DNA of 64,000 nucleotides, from contig CM061142.1 in assembly GCA_030789695.1 (NCBI GenBank), positions 146,415,637 through 146,479,636 of the forward strand, written 5' to 3'. The DNA comes from Scilla litardierei (taxonomy: Eukaryota > Streptophyta > Magnoliopsida > Asparagales > Asparagaceae). The notes below the pieces were generated by a model, which saw only the letters and a list, made by a program, of their open reading frames with translations, did not search any database and was not told the origin of the DNA. Shown piece by piece: positions 21,776 to 33,200 of the stretch (the stretch's first letter is position 1; each line of letters starts with the position of its first letter). The translations under genes were made by a program, and so were the position numbers.

Positions 21776-22221
21776 ACTGAAGCCAATCCCATGACCTGCT
21801 GGTTTGAAGCTGTATATAGCGAACTCCAAGAGCGTCATGCAAGTTAATGTACGAGTTTGCAATACTATGATGTATACGGTGCATGTGGATAAGTATTTTA
21901 ATGGCATTTTATTTTCGTGTATGTTCTTTTCAACATGGGACAGTTTATTTTTTTCTGTGGTTATCATTGTTGTATGTTACATGCAGCATATGTTATTCTT
22001 TCCCCTCAAGAATCAAGTCAGATATCAGCATCTACGTTGGCACCAAAATCTTGGCTCTTTTGTATGCTGCAAGTGTTGGAATGACTATTGCTGCTGCACC
22101 AAAGTTTTTTTAACCAAGTGAGAGTAAGTGCTGCTGATGTCCAAGTTGCATCCCTTGAATATAGAAACTTGCATGCAGCATATGTTATCCTAACTTCTAT
22201 ATGTACTCCAACAATTTTATG

Positions 22222-22962
22222 GATGCATTCAGATGTTCGGATTTGGAGATCCGAACGTATATGCTACTGTTATTCTTATGTTCGGAATTACAAATCCGAA
22301 CAGAATAATAAAATTGGTATTGTGTTCTAATTCACACATCCGAACAGAACAAAGACCATAGAAACAATGAACTGATGCATTCAGATGTTCGGACTTGAAG
22401 ATCCGAACGTATATGCTACTGTTATTCTTATGTTCGGAATTACAAATCCGAACAGAATAATAAAATTGGTATTGTGTTCTAATTCACACATCGGAACAAA
22501 ACAAAGACCAAAGAAACAATGAACTGATGCATTCAGATGTTCGGACTTGAAGATCCGAACGCATATGCTACTGTTATTCTTATGTTCGGAATTACAAATC
22601 CGAACAGAATAATAAAATTGGTATTGTGTTCTAATTCACACATCCGAACAAAACAAAGACCAAAGAAACAATGAACTGATGCATTCAGATGTTCAGACTT
22701 GAAGATCCGAACGTATATGCTACTGGTATTCTTATGTTCGGAATTACAAATCCGAACAGAATAATAAAATTGGTACTATGTTCTAATTCACACATCCGAA
22801 CAGAACAAAGACCAAAGAAACAATGAACTGATGCATTCAGATGTTCGGATTTGGAGATCCGAACGTATATGCTACTGTTATTCTTATGTTCGGAATTACA
22901 AAGCCGAACAGAATCATAAAATTGGTATTGTGTTCTAATTCACACATCCGAATAGAACACAA
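22222..22962 (+). repeat. Five-copy 152-bp tandem array
   Basis: Units start with GATGCATTCAGATGTTCGGA at 22222, 22374, 22526, 22678 and 22830, each exactly 152 bp apart. Each unit contains two 22-bp imperfect palindromes (GTTCGGA...TCCGAAC) and one degenerate third. The array sits between the captured genes and the 3' end of the transposase gene. Reading frames through it are incidental. Confidence 0.95.
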
Positions 22963-23044
22963 AAAATACATGGATACATTGATACACTCACGTGACAGAA
23001 CAACCAATGTTTTCAACGTTACAGATCATGAAAAAACGACCAAA

Positions 23045-25655
23045 TTAATCACTATCAATAATTACATCAGTTGTTGCTACATGATTTCCAATAAGGTTCT
23101 TGAATTCTTGAATCTTAGCACCATATGAAACTACCCATCCATGTGCACATGGATGTCGGAGTTGGTACCAATGACTTGCAACCGGAGGAATTGGATGTCC
23201 GTTTGTAAGATGAAGTTGAACAAAATGATTACCATTAACGTATCTAATGGCAATGTGACGTCTAGAAGCTAGTGGTTCCGGCACAGCTCTAAGAGGTAAA
23301 AACGTCAAGCATTGCTTTTCAGAAAGTGAGATCAAAACACATGAGTAACAAGAGGCAATGATATATCCCATGTATGGCATCGTCATCCAATAACGATATG
23401 GAGGATAATTATCCATATAAGCCAATGCCGTTTTGATCTCTTCATATAGTTCTTCGCCAAATATTTTTAGATACTCATTGGCATGTAAATTTAACTCCCG
23501 GCTCATGTCAGCTCTAACGGTGGCCCACATATCCTCACCCATTCCAAGTAGAGCTGCTATGGCTCTAAATCCACAATTTCCATCTGCTTTTATATCTATT
23601 ATATGTTGAATGTATGGCCTTAATTTGATATGAAATTGGGTAGAATATTTCTCGAGCGTCGATGACTGTCTCCTAATAACCTTCTCTTTTTGCTTCCTCT
23701 TCAATGGCAATATGGATTTAGCTGGAGTTGACTTGCTGGCTTCAATTGACAATACACGTTCAAATAGACTAGGATCGCGGCATGTTGAGATTTCAACTCT
23801 TGTGTTTTTCTTTTTCTTTGGCGCACCTTTCACACTCACCTTTTCCTTTGGCTCAACAAGAGAAGTCGCTTCTGGATTTGAAATTTCTCTTACCTTTCTC
23901 ATAAGGAGGACCTTACCAGCGTCATCGGCATGTTCAAATTGTAACATAATTTGATGCAGCTCGGCACTAAACATATCCACATCTACCAACCCTGCAACTT
24001 GACCATCCTTTGTCGGCTTCATGTTAAGTTTTCTCCAATGAGAGTGTATGCTAGATAAAGGTATTGGACGCCCCTCCTTTTTAAATATTGCAATTTCATG
24101 GGCACATGGTAATCCATGTGTACGATGAATGGCACGTCGACATGATTCTGCATCCGGTCTCATACATTCTGATCTCGTCGACTCAAATAGAATTATATTC
24201 AGTGCATTCCGCGATATAAATCCTCTAAGCTCTTTGAACATAATAGGATTGAATTGATGTTGTACAGTAGTAAGACTCCTCTCAAATGATGCCGTGATCT
24301 CAGTATGTTAGCGCTCGAGCATAGCATGAATAGCTGTCCATGCGGTATCAAAACTGCCAGTGGATGTGCATAAATTCCTTTTCAAGTTTGAATGTGCAGT
24401 CTCTACTCTGTTAGTAGTAACATTCCCAAAGTGCATGTTTTTATCTACCCATGCTGAAACAAACCTCTCTTTATACTTGTTAAACCATGAACACTTCACA
24501 TAATCGATGGCTTCTTGTTTTACAACAAATTTCATTTCAAAATCACCGAGGTTATGCAAGTACTCCTCTGTGGTGAGGGACATCATTACCGAGTTCCAAC
24601 CACAGTTAAATTTAATCCATACCTCCTGTGTTTCAAAATATTTCTTACAATTTACTAATATATTTTTCGAAATGTGCCATCTGCACAAATGATTTTCTGC
24701 CTTAGGGACGACATAAGATATAGCATTCATCAAGGCAATCTCCCTATCTGTCACGATCACCCGAGGCATCATGCAACCTTGGAGCAAGTCACGCAACCTT
24801 TCTAAAGCCCATATGTAGGTAACCTCCCACTCATCCTCCATAAAAACAAATGCAGCAGAAAATGTTTTTTCAGTTGATGTCACACCAACTATTTCCAATA
24901 ACGGAAGTCGATATCTATTTGTCTTATACGTGCAATCCATAATCAAAACTTCCGAAAAAGCACGAACCAATTCCACAGATGTCTGATGTGCAAAAAAATA
25001 AGTTCCTCACACACGACGTCATCTCATCTGAAGAATGCACTTCAATATAGTTACTTGTTTTCAACTTCTTCATAAGTTGCTGCATTCGAGATCTTCCACT
25101 CATTTCAACAACTTTATAATAATGACGTGCATTATAAATAGTTTTCATGGTGGATACATTACGCTCATCCTTCTGCTTCAACATGGTCAGAATCTCTTTA
25201 GGCCGTACTTGAGCCACTGACATATCTATCAACATTTCACGCTCTTTCTTTTGTAACCTTCCAGCAAATGAATGTCCCTCCAGATGTTTTGCAGCTGGAT
25301 GGTTGTGTGTTCCACATACAACCATTATATGCCAATCATCAGCTGTGGGTAGCTTTATTCCTTTTAAACTAAATGGACAACCACATTTCTTAGTTCTAGT
25401 AGATATCCGACTATTCTCATTGGATTTTTTGAATGTACTGCGGTAAGCACCACTTCTTTCACATGCAAAGTAAAGCCTCGGCTTTCTACCTGATTTGCCA
25501 GTCTCTGAACGCTTTAGTACAATGACAAGTCCATGAGCATTACCGACATCTCGTACCCAATCAAGAATTTCTTGTCGACTTGAAAATATGGTGTCAGTCG
25601 TAAAAACCTCTGTATAATCTACACCAATCGATTCCACTACAATGCAAGAAGTATC
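23045..25655 (-). pseudogene. MULE transposase with FAR1-type DNA-binding region, SWIM finger and OTU protease domain; one frameshift, one nonsense
   Basis: The exon starts at 25655, after an acceptor (...GCTTCTTCAG). N-terminal: FAR1/WRKY-GCM1-type zinc region with CERSGAYR, KKCGCPFSLKG and VVCGTHNHPAA. A run of seven Ts near 25000 shifts the frame by one. Middle (24976-24308): MULE catalytic region with MDCTYKTNRYRLPLLEIVG, VTDREIALMNAI and HLCRWHISKNI. An in-frame TAA at 24308-24310 replaces the residue after MLER (probably CAA). The same frame continues: SWIM-like HGLPCAHEIAIF, a basic Lys-rich linker (VKGAPKKKKNTR), then an OTU cysteine protease with ADGNCGFRAIAALLG (Asp and Cys of the active site) and NGNHFVQLHL (His). 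It would cut and join DNA ends; the OTU role is unknown. A 5' exon upstream of 25655 was not found. Confidence 0.88.
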
Positions 25656-25802
25656 CTGAAGAAGCAAGTAATAAATGAGAATGTGAAAACTAAACAATAA
25701 AACTATAAAGGTTTGGTGCAAGTAGTTATTATCATTTATCATTTACGTGTAGTGTTATGTTATTTAAAAAAAATTTGATTCAATAATTTCATATCAAGCA
25801 CC

Positions 25803-25935
25803 AGACGTTCGGACTTTCAAATCCGACTGTAAGGAAAGGGGTTCGGACCTTTATATCCGAACGTCTCATTTACTGCTCAAACTTAAATGTCCGAGCGATA
25901 AAAGTTCTGATCGGATTTACAACTCCATACACGGC
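25803..25935 (-). repeat. Second cluster of GTTCGGA...TCCGAAC palindromes, upstream of the transposase
   Basis: Four units: GTTCGGACTTTCAAATCCGA (25808), GTTCGGACCTTTATATCCGA (25840) and two more degenerate ones ending near 25925. They mirror the motif in the 152-bp array on the other side of the transposase gene, as expected for subterminal transposase-binding sites. The role is inference. Confidence 0.7.
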
Positions 25936-26297
25936 GGAAAATTTTAGATAAAACATGAATTAAAAAGAAAGCTTATAAACAAATATATAATTTAAGTTTT
26001 GATTACTATACCTCTTTGTCCTCCATCCTTCTCCACCAGCAAATTAACAAGAGCTTTAAAGCTTTTCAAATTCTAAATTTTGAGCTAATGCTAAGCAATA
26101 TTTTAGGGCATGAGAAGATGAAAAGAAAGAGAAAAGAAGATGTAGAGAAAATAAAAGGAGAAAACATGAGAAGATGAAAGGTTATGTGGTGCATCAAGAT
26201 ATAGCTAATGGCAGTTTTGTTATTAAGTAAGATATTTAAGAGTAAGTTATTAAACACAGTTATGGATAAATTTGGTATTTCAAAAATATTTCGTTTT

Positions 26298-26339
26298 GTG
26301 GTGTATTCATCAATTTTTGTGGTGCGAATAACAACACTC
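26298..26339 (-). repeat. Right TIR of the MULE
   Basis: Its reverse complement begins GAGTGTTGTTATTCGCACC and matches the left TIR at 39 of 42 positions. It is followed immediately by the target duplication. Confidence 0.95.
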
Positions 26340-26348
26340 TTAAAGATG
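26340..26348 (+). repeat. Right target-site duplication of the MULE
   Basis: TTAAAGATG, identical to 17320-17328. Confidence 0.95.
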
Positions 26349-26469
26349 TTTTTGAATTTGAAAATTTTATCATACAGGGGAGGGATTGTTTGAGGGGGAA
26401 ATGTTGAATTTTAGAAGGATAACATATGGCGGGAAAGCAAAGCCCCATTACTTTTCACATCACGATGTC

Positions 26470-26650
26470 AAATCCTACTGCCCTGAGCTGAGAGTCTCTC
26501 TCAGCCTCAAAGAGCATGTCGAGTGCAAAGAATGCTCCCAACCCCCAAAGCTCAAGGAAAAACAAAAAAACACAGCCTCTATAAAATCTCCCTTCATCCC
26601 TCCCTCCTCTCCCCCAAAACCTCAGCTCATCACTCCCCAAACCATGCATC
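26470..26650 (+). promoter_or_regulatory. Promoter-like fragment with TATA box
   Basis: A TATAAAAT box at 26580-26587 is followed by a C- and T-rich leader (CTCCCTTCATCCCTCCCTCC) and an ATG at 26643. This layout resembles a plant gene's core promoter and 5' UTR. The frame after that ATG closes after 11 codons, so no gene is attached. Possibly a captured or orphaned promoter. Confidence 0.4.
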
Positions 26651-27708
26651 GATCATCACAAAATCCCTCACCACATTGATTACCACGGCTTCCTGGATCA
26701 TCTCGACCCTCATTTCATGCACGTTTTATATTATTTTATCCTCCGTTCCATCCCATTTTTCCTGTTTTTGTTTTCCTTTTACCTTTTGTTTTTGAGAAAA
26801 AGGATGGACCTTAACATTTACATAACTTGCATACTCCTTCAAAAAGAGGAAGCACTCCACTACAGATCCCATCCTCCTGGTTAAAAACAGAAATACGTCT
26901 CCTGGTTACAATAGGAGGCTCCAAACTAATAAACTATATCATGTGTTGTATGGTCACCTCTTCTTATATAAATTCGCAAGTGCCCTTCTGAACCTTGCAT
27001 GAAATCTGTTACTTTTATATAGAAATTCTACTTCAATGTTGTCATCAGCTTACAAATTTTTGTACTTGGTCATCTGGATTATGTATTGTTTAGTTCAGGA
27101 GAAGCTTTTATTTGGATTATTCGATTAATATACTCCTCCAAAGTTGTTGTCATTAACACACTGCATAAATGCTTGACCAGTGTACATTGTGAAAATATAC
27201 GTCTTGCACCTGAATCATGTACAAACCTAGCAATTAAAACATCATTGGACATGGCATACTGCATGTAATAACCCTTGGATGTATTCCTAACTTTGGCATT
27301 TAGATGGAGTCAACAATTTAGACTTCCCTATGTAATTTTGGAAATACACATATCTACATTTTGGCACAATATACCATATACTCATTATCTTTGTATTTCA
27401 ATCCTGATAATCCTTTGTAGCATCTTTTACTAGACAGAATATGATTTCTAATTAAGCCGCTATTCACGAGACCGTAACAAACCTTTTTCAGATTCACGAA
27501 CAACATGAAACCATGTGATAAACCATCATGTTGCATTGTTGTGGCATTGTGATGTATGAATTTGTCAAGTCTGGTGAATAGTAGCATGTGTATGAATCTT
27601 ATGCTGTTATTAGGTAATTCTTCCCTTTGTGGATTTTATTTTTGTGTTAATAGGTACAGATAGAACTCTATTTAGCTTTTTTTACTTGGGTTTTCCTAGA
27701 AATTTGCT
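26651..27708. other. Unassigned sequence, no gene seen
   Basis: Mixed AT-rich sequence with only short chance frames. TTTTTTACTTGGGTTTTCCTAG, just before 27697, resembles an intron acceptor for the gene fragment that follows. Confidence 0.4.
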
Positions 27709-28250
27709 ATGGTATCCTCTACCCCTTTAGAAAGTTTCATGGAAATTTACAAGAATAAGCATATAATCTTCTATCCCCTTCTTATGAGAACCCTTATGGG
27801 AATCCTTCTAGGTTTGATCACGAGACATGAAGTTAGTTCGATGATAATTCTGTGTGTGCTTATGAATTTGGGCCAGAGATTGGGGGGTTTTAATGATAAT
27901 TATGTGGGTGGTTTTGGATTTGGGCCAGAGATTGATGGGCTTGGGGATGGGGTTTATGCTTATAATGGGGGGAAGGTGGAGCCTTATGGGGCTAGGGGAA
28001 CTGGGGGTTTTGGTAGGACTTCGTCTCTTACGAATTCGAGTTCTTGGTGAAGTTTGATGATTATAGGAGGTCTCTCAGGCCGTCACTAGCCTTGGGTATA
28101 ATGGAGTAGCCAAAGATTATAAGGTGGTGACAAGGATAGGGAGTCAGTAGGATGTGAAGAATGGGTTGTAAAGTTCTGTGTTAAGTTCCCGTCGGAGGGA
28201 GTAAGCGTGAACACAACCGTTGTCCTTTGCCGGGTTTGAATTTAGAAGAA
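27709..28250 (+). pseudogene. FREE1/FYVE1-like gene fragment, frameshifted
   Basis: A Gly- and Tyr-rich stretch (GGFGFGPEIDGLGDGVYAYN) is followed by KVEPYGARGTGG and then, in a shifted frame, SSFDDYRRSLRP. After more breaks, DVKNG and KFCVKFPSEGVSVNTTVVLC follow. I recognise this order (VYAY..GKVEPYGARGT, FDDYGRS, VQKFRVKLL) from the middle of plant FREE1/FYVE1, an ESCRT-associated FYVE-domain protein acting in endosomal sorting. The FYVE finger and coiled coil are absent. It lies upstream of a Helitron 3' end in the same orientation, so Helitron capture is possible but not shown. Recognition is from memory; moderate confidence. Confidence 0.55.
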
Positions 28251-28859
28251 GGAACACAAATTATACTTTGCAAGTTACATTTGATTAACATTGGGCTTTA
28301 AATATGTAGTTTTATTTTTCAATTAATTATGTTAAGTTAATTTGTTTGCCGAATAACTACCGTTTTACACTCTTAAGAGTGAAGTTTTAATTATGTAAGT
28401 TTATGTGAGGATTGCTAACTCCATGTTAATGTGCTATTTCTGTTTCTCTTCTAATTTTTCTGGAAAACATTTCACAAGGTTGTGTCTTGCAGGTTTTGTA
28501 ATATGGGCAATATAGATGTTCCAATCAAGTACCAATGCGATGAATATAGCTTAACGGAGAATGTGAAGATGAAGATGAAAAAAATGATATGAGAGCTGAC
28601 AAGAAATTAACAGTTGCATAATTTAAGGCAAGATTATCTAAAATCTAATTTAGATGCTAAAGGTCATGCTCGATGATTTAAGGGGGATGTCGGTCAAGCT
28701 TTTGGAATTATGTTAGAAGGTTAGTAAAGACTATAAATTGTAATGATAGACCTATGTCAATACATATGAAGGTTATGGGAATGAACTTTGTGAATATATC
28801 TGTAAATATCATTAAGCTAATGAGTTTCCTCTATCCAACCTTGGAAGATCAAATAAAGT
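28251..28859. other. Unassigned sequence, no gene seen
   Basis: AT-rich. An acceptor-like TCTTGCAG at 28485-28492 precedes a short Lys/Glu-rich open stretch that soon closes. No product recognised. Confidence 0.4.
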
Positions 28860-29940
28860 TCTAGGCATGCTACTGTACTAGGGGGACAGTTCATGGCTTG
28901 TTAATGTACTAGGAGTAGGTAGTAATGGGTCTAATGACATGCTAATGTACTCTTGGGGGTGCATGCTAATGTACTTTGGGGGGAGGCAATTAAGATATTT
29001 GGGGGGATAAAATAAATTCACTGGAATCACTTGATTGATCACATTTACTTTGTTTTCATCATGTTTTCCTAGCCTTTGTTTTCTGATATTCAATTTTTGC
29101 AATGAAAAAATTAAATTGCATTAATGAAACGAAGGGGAATTCATGGCATGATACTGTATTGGGGGACATTTAATAATGGTTCTAATGGCATGCTAATGTA
29201 CTTTGGTTGGGGGGAAGGCATTTTGCCTTCATGATAGAAAATTTGTCTAAACAATAGGTAGAGTTACGTTACACAAACAAGATAGTGTTGGGTGGCAGTT
29301 CAGGGCATGTTGGGCACTTCATGGCATGCTAATGTACTGTTGGGGAGAAGTTCAAGACATGCTAATGTACTTTTGGGGGGGCAGTTCATGGCACGATACT
29401 GTAATTTGGGGGAGGGCATTTATTAATTGTACTATTGGCTTGCTAATGTACTTTGGGGCGGCAGTTTGTCTTCATCATAGAAAATTTATCTAAACAACCG
29501 GTACAGTTAGGTTACACAAACATGATAGTTACCAGATAGTGTTCTTCAAATCCATAGGCAGAGTTAGGTTACATACTTAATTATTATCTTCATCATAGAA
29601 AATTTGTCTAAACAATATGGGAAATAGGAACTAAATTTTTCTAAACTTTTTTGGGGGAACTAAATATGAGGGGCTAAAATTTTTGTGTGGAACTAAATAA
29701 ATAATAAGGGGCACATAATTTTCTGGTGGAAACTAAATTTTGAGGAACTAGAAATTTTAAATATTTGATGGGAACGAAATTCTCTGAGGAGAACTAAATT
29801 TTGTCGTAATTAAGATTTTGAGGGGGGCCTAATAATTATTTCATTCAAATTATTGTTGTTTGTTTAAAATTAGGGTGTCAAAGATTTTGTGGGGATAAAG
29901 TTTAAATGAATCGTGCCCTTAGGGCACGGGTTATGCCTAG
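28860..29940 (+). mobile_element. Helitron 3' terminal region ending in hairpin and CTAG
   Basis: The end shows the Helitron signature: an 8-bp stem CGTGCCCT/AGGGCACG with one-base loop at 29912-29928, then 12 bases ending in CTAG at 29940, followed by T. The region contains about ten GCATGCTAATGTACT-type units followed by G-runs (28865-29460). No RepHel gene is present, so this is a non-autonomous or truncated element. The 5' TC end could not be located; the FREE1-like fragment may lie inside it. The paired 8706-9403 copy lacks the terminus. Confidence 0.72.
29912..29928 (+). other. Helitron terminal hairpin
   Basis: CGTGCCCT-T-AGGGCACG, placed 12 bases before the CTAG terminus, which is the canonical spacing for Helitron 3' ends. 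Confidence 0.75.
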
Positions 29941-30220
29941 TGTATATACATATATGTATGTATATACATGTATATGTACATATATGTACATGTACGTGTA
30001 CATATATGTATATATATACACATATGTATACATGTATATGTATATGTATTCATTTTTTTTGAAAGGTTAGCGAGCTTCTTTATACATATATATACATATA
30101 TATGTGTGTACATATATATGTATATATATACATGTATATGTATTCATATATATGTATATATATCTATATGTATATACATATATCTATATATGTTTATAGA
30201 TATATGTATATACAAATATA

Positions 30221-30252
<32 letters not shown>

Positions 30253-30275
30253 CAAATATAAATGTATATATATAT
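29941..30275. repeat. TA/TG-rich microsatellite with an embedded LINE 3' stub
   Basis: Irregular TATATG, TACATA and related units. At 30052-30083 a short insert, TTTTTTTTGAAAGGTTAGCG and a few more bases, is the reverse complement of the local LINE family's 3' end with its poly(A). It is a fifth, almost completely 5'-truncated LINE insertion. Reading frames here are Tyr/Ile repeats without meaning. Confidence 0.9.
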
Positions 30276-33200
30276 CTTGGCCGATAGCTCCCTGGTGCAC
30301 AACTCCCCCTGGTTAGTAGGTGGAGACTTCAATAGCGTCCTTTACTCTGGGGACAAGCTGGGGGGTCGGCAGCTGGAGGATAAAATTATCCGAGACTTTC
30401 GGGATTGCATCAACGGTTGCGCACTGCAGGAGCTTAAAAGCACAGGAAATAGAATGAGCTGGTGCAACAACCGGGTTGGAAATGGCCGTATTTGTGCCCA
30501 GCTTGACAGAGTCTTTGTTAACCCTGCATGGATCAATAATCTCCCTGAATCTTATGTCGCCTATCTGGAATCTTTCACAAGCGATCATTCCCGCATGGAA
30601 GTGCACTTCCACAACCAGGTACCCACTACTTCTAAGCCCTTCAGATTCTTTATTTTTTGGTCTAAATGCCCAGGATTCAAGGAATTATTAATCTCAAATT
30701 GGGATACGAGGGAATGGGGCACGCCTATGTATCGGATCGTTCAGAAGCTTAAAAGGATGAAACCGGTATTTAAATCCTGGGCTAAGGATTATCAGGCTGA
30801 CAATCTGGTGAGCTCATGTAGGCGCAGATTGGAAGAAATTTGGAAAAATCCGAATTTGGATTGGGATACTAGCCTCCAATGCCAGCAAGCTCTTCTCACT
30901 AAAGACCTATCGAATGCAATGAAGCTTGAAGAAGATATGTTCAAACAAAAGAGCCGTCAAGAGTGGATCTCCCTAGGCGACAGGAATACCAAATTCTTTT
31001 ATAGTGCTATGAAAGCAAGGACTTGCAGGAACAACTTGAGTCATCTGGTAGACAGTACTGGGGTACGCAATATACACTATGACATCTTGAAGGAGGAGGC
31101 CCCCACTTACTTTAAGGAGCTTTACAATCAGAGTCATTACTTGGAGTCTTTCCCAAATATCTCCCCTAAACGTATCTTAACTCCAGATTCTGCGGCCTGG
31201 CTGAGCAGGAGGGTTTCTACAGAGGAGATAAAAGCAGCAGTCTTCCAAATAGGATCTGATAAAGCCCCGGGACCTGATGGATATAATGGGTTCTTTTATC
31301 AGCAAAACTGGGAGATTATTGGAGGTGAGGTAATAGATGCCATAAAATCCTTTTTTTGGTCTGGTTCTCTTCTTAAACAAGTTAATCACACTTTTCTTAC
31401 TCTGGTGCCGAAGAACTCCAATGATACTAGTTTTGGAGACTACCGGCCTATTGCTTGCTGCAATGTACTGTACAAGTTCATTAGCAAAATTATTTGCAAC
31501 AGACTAAAGGTGGTGATTAATGAACTGGTGTCTCCCAACCAGGCGGCTTTCCTTAAGGGAAGATTGCTATCGGATTGCACTCTTATAGCCCATGAGCAGA
31601 TTAGAGACTTCAGCAACCCTATGGGGGGTAGGGCCTGCTTGAAATTGGATCTCAGAAAGGCTTTTGATAGTGTAAACTGGGATTTCTTACTCTACTTCAT
31701 GAAGCGGATGCATTTCCCCGACACCTTCATTTCGTGGGTTAGAGAATGCATTACTTCTCCTTCCTTCTCCGTTATGGTGAATGGATCTCCATGTGGGTAT
31801 TTCAGTAGTAACAGAGGCCTGCGTCAAGGTGACCCACTCTCCCCCTTCCTCTTCGTTCTCATTATGGAGAGTTTCTCTATTCTGATGGACAAATCTATCA
31901 ATTTGCGGAAAATTCTTCCAATGCACCGGAATGGGTCCATCTCCCACCTTTTATTTGCCGATGACCTACTGGTCTTCTGCCGTGCCAACATGTCTTCTAT
32001 TCAGGGCATCAAGAATTTACTGGAAGAATTCTCCACTATTACTGGGCTCCATGTAAACTGGGAGAAGAGTGCTGGGTTGTTCAGCAAGGGGACAAGAAAT
32101 AAAGAAGCTCTAGCAGACTGTTTGGGAATCAAAATTGCAACCACCATCACAACTTATCTGGGTTTACCATTGTCCGTTAAGTACCCTACATCCCCAAATT
32201 ACAAGAGGTTAGTTGATAAATGCAAGAAGAGGATGGGAGGCTGGACTTCTTCGATGCTTTCATTATCTGGACGCATTGAATTAGTCAGGAGCGTTATATA
32301 CGGCATGGTGGCATTTTGGATGCAATTTTTTCACGTCCCACTCGCCGTTTTGAGATCTATAACGTCAATGTGTAGGCGGTTCATTCTGGGGAATTCTCGG
32401 GCTTGGGCCTGGGAGGACATTTGCAAGCCGAAATCTGAAGGTGGGGTTGGGATACGGTTGCTGGAGGAGTTAAATGTAGCTGCTGGAGTTAAGCTAACCT
32501 GGAGGTTCTTGACTTCCAATGACATTTGGGCAAAGCTAATGGGTGCGAAATATGGGCCACCGAACACTTTCTTTGCAGCCTGCGGGGAAAATTTTCACTC
32601 AGGAAGCTGGAAGCGGCTTCTCAAGGCCCGGATCCCTTCACATACACTGATTAAACGTATTGTTAGGGATGGGAGGAATACTATGCTTTGGCAAGATAAT
32701 TGGTTGGATGTTGGGCCCCTCAATCTGCATTTGGATGTACCTGCTGCAGCCGCAATGAATAAGGTGGCGAATTATTGGCAGGACTGCAGCTGGAGTGATG
32801 ACCCGTTGCTTGAGCCTGTTCGAGATCTGTTGCGCAACATCAAGCTGAGACCAGGTCCGGACCAATGGAAGTGGATGCCTGGTGATTCATTCTCCTTCAA
32901 GCAAGCTTGGGATGGTGTTCGGCGCAGGAGCCCGCCATTCCCCCTTTATAAATTGGTTTGGTACCCCAAATATATCCCAAAATGGTCGCTTACACTTCTC
33001 AGAGCTTTTCAAGGGAAACTTTTAACAAGAGATAAGATTACTAGATGGATGAACAATGCGCCGGTGAATTGTGTCTTATGTGATGATAATGAAGTGGAAA
33101 CCGTGGGCCACTTATTTTTTGAATGCAACTACACTAAATACTTATTTTGCAGGTCCATGCTAAAGCTTCATGTGACACCCACAATTCATCCATCCCTTTT

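Larger units (their letters stand above)
17329..26339 (-). mobile_element. Complete MULE (Mutator-like DNA transposon) with OTU-type transposase and captured genes
   Basis: About 9.0 kb, bounded by 42-bp terminal inverted repeats (17329-17370 and 26298-26339; 39 of 42 positions match) and a perfect 9-bp target duplication. The transposase reads on the minus strand (23045-25655). Plus-strand contents include a GC-rich minisatellite, SEN1-like helicase exons and two exons of a plastid GCV-T-like gene. Iterated palindromes lie on both sides of the transposase gene. The intact duplication and near-identical TIRs suggest fairly recent insertion, although the transposase has one nonsense change and one frameshift. 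Confidence 0.92.

Noticed and set aside
21804..22330. Overlapping frames including a hydrophobic stretch ILALLYAASVGMTIAAAPKF
   Set aside because: It could be a third captured gene piece, but I recognise no family and see no consistent splice structure.
22222..22962. Regular 152-bp repeats, considered as a CRISPR array or a satellite
   Set aside because: The repeats are contiguous without unique spacers, in a plant transposon, so not CRISPR. Only five copies exist, so no satellite claim.
29968..30332. Tyr/Ile-rich frames on both strands
   Set aside because: Microsatellite translation.
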